Of a stretch of 64,000 nucleotides of DNA, positions 62,941 through 64,000 are shown one piece after another. The stretch spans positions 2,783,001 through 2,847,000 of the forward strand of contig NC_066596.1 in NCBI RefSeq assembly GCF_905475345.1, written 5' to 3'. This stretch comes from Vespula vulgaris. Its lineage: Eukaryota; Arthropoda; Insecta; Hymenoptera; Vespidae. The notes below the pieces were generated by a model. That model was not told the origin of the DNA. It worked only from the letters and a program-made list of their open reading frames with translations, and searched no databases. A program made the translations under genes and the position numbers. Position 1 is the stretch's first letter; each line of letters opens with the position of its first letter.

Positions 62941-64000
62941 GATACGTATAAGAGTTACGATGGTACGTGTTAAAGGACGATATAACACGTGCGCGAAAAT
63001 AGTCGCCATTAATCGTCGACACTGGTGCGTCGAGGTAGCAGCTATCTAATGCAGAAAATCCTGCAGCGCCTGCACACGACGATGAAATATTTTGTCCCTG
63101 GCTTTACGATTGGAGATCGTCAATTCGATTACCGATACGAGAACGTAGAGATATCCATCATTGAATTCGTAAAGCCCTTTTCAATCCTCCCTTTCACCCT
63201 CTCCTGTCTCCTTCCCGCTGTTCCACCCTTCCCTCAACCCCACCCTACCCCACCTCACCTCATCCCACTACCACTTTACTTTCAAGTCCTTTTCTCTGTG
63301 CAGAGTTTGCAAATTTAGAAAAATCGGAAACTTCCATAAAGTTTATACAAACGAAAAGTGTGTATATTTGTGTGTGTGTGTGTGTGTGTGTGTGAGTATA
63401 CGTGTATATATGTGTACGTTATCGTCCAACGTGATACTCATTTCAAAGCTATGGCCTTTCTAGAAAATACATATATACATATACATATGTATGTATATGT
63501 ATGTATACGCACGTAGAAAATATGTTAGTGATAGAAGGTATACTATGTGAAATATTTTTTGTTGACTGTCGTGAAAAAATTAATCGATGATGAAACGAAA
63601 ATGAAAGAGCTTCGAGAGAGATGTATTTTCATTGCTTGGATACTTTTTTCTTTTTTTTTTTCCTTTTTTTTCGTTTTAGCTTTGTTTGTTTTTTTTCCTC
63701 TTCTTTTTTACAAAAGCAAATGATATAATAAAAATAAACCATCAAATGTTTTAGCCAAATTATATAGATATACTATATACACTCACGCGCACGTTATATT
63801 TGTTTTAAAATAATTTTTACAATCATTTATGTATCCTCTCTCTACATAATTCGAATTTTTTAAATTTCTATTTCATCACCGATTATAACATACACATTCA
63901 CACACACGCACATGATTCCAAAACCAATTTTAGAATGAATAAAATAATCGAAATATTCTATATAAAAGAAGAACAAAATTTTTTTCGATTACAAAATTTT
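62941..64000. other. CpG-bearing island, C-rich pyrimidine tract and acceptor-like site, then AT-rich DNA
   Basis: 62960-63180 is complex, with CACGTG E-box sequence (62985) and CGCG. A frame open from 63013 has an ATG at 63049 and reads MQKILQRLHTTMKYFVPGFT and on. It is followed by a C-rich pyrimidine tract (63186-63299) ending CTGTGCAG|AG at 63302, the most acceptor-like site in the distal part. No clear exon follows before the TG microsatellite at 63371-63393. The rest is AT-rich with CATA/TG repeats. Confidence 0.35.

Overview
The window looks like nuclear DNA from an insect, most likely a hymenopteran (wasp, bee or ant). It is strongly AT-rich, dense in (GA/CT)n, (TA)n and (CATA)n microsatellites, still carries local CpG-rich islands, and contains one long coding exon that ends in a canonical GTAAGT splice donor. 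Nothing bacterial or viral is visible: no operons, ribosome binding sites, CRISPR arrays or intact transposase genes. The clade is an inference from sequence texture and was not tested.

The only coding region I can support well is bases 2-2410 (+), the 3' part of one large exon. Its frame is open from the second base of the window, so the exon or its start lies further upstream. The visible 803 residues are hydrophilic, Ser-, Arg-, Asp- and Glu-rich, and mostly disordered, with a poly-Ser run and Glu/Gly-rich blocks. The exon ends in phase 0 at TTG|GTAAGT. I do not recognise the protein. Its last residues (LMDLLRNGDYEAVKL) could be the start of an ankyrin-like helix pair cut by the intron, but that is weak.

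Bases 2411-64000 look like a very long intron of that gene, or intron followed by intergenic DNA. Nearly all long ORFs here are translated microsatellites (poly-SL, poly-RE, poly-YI). The region holds: (1) simple repeats throughout; (2) several diverged local tandem duplications, many with spacings near 100 or 200 bp (6.8-7.3, 19.1-19.6, 37.0-37.3, 41.0-41.6, 43.6-44.0 and 56.2-56.5 kb); (3) a diverged pair of about 250 bp segments at 16.1 and 18.8 kb; (4) long purine or pyrimidine strand-biased tracts (8.1-8.8, 22.9-23.8 and 59.8-60.1 kb); and (5) short, CpG-richer, non-repetitive islands at roughly 12.3, 20.2, 22.4, 27.5, 30.3, 31.2, 33.7, 35.2, 36.2, 39.5, 42.0, 45.1, 51.9, 58.8 and 63.1 kb. 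The islands are the best places to look for missed exons, alternative promoters, enhancers or structured RNAs.

The most interesting islands are these. At 45.1 kb an open frame is bounded by an acceptor and a GTAAGT donor, and its internal ATG would exit in phase 0 like the main exon. At 22.4 kb there is a mini-exon-like segment after a CT tract with a NAGNAG acceptor. At 30.2-30.4 kb several perfect hairpins cluster. At 33.7 kb a perfect YY1/Pho motif overlaps an ATG. At 59.5-59.7 kb there is an inverted-repeat unit. None can be confirmed without RNA data and comparison with related genomes.
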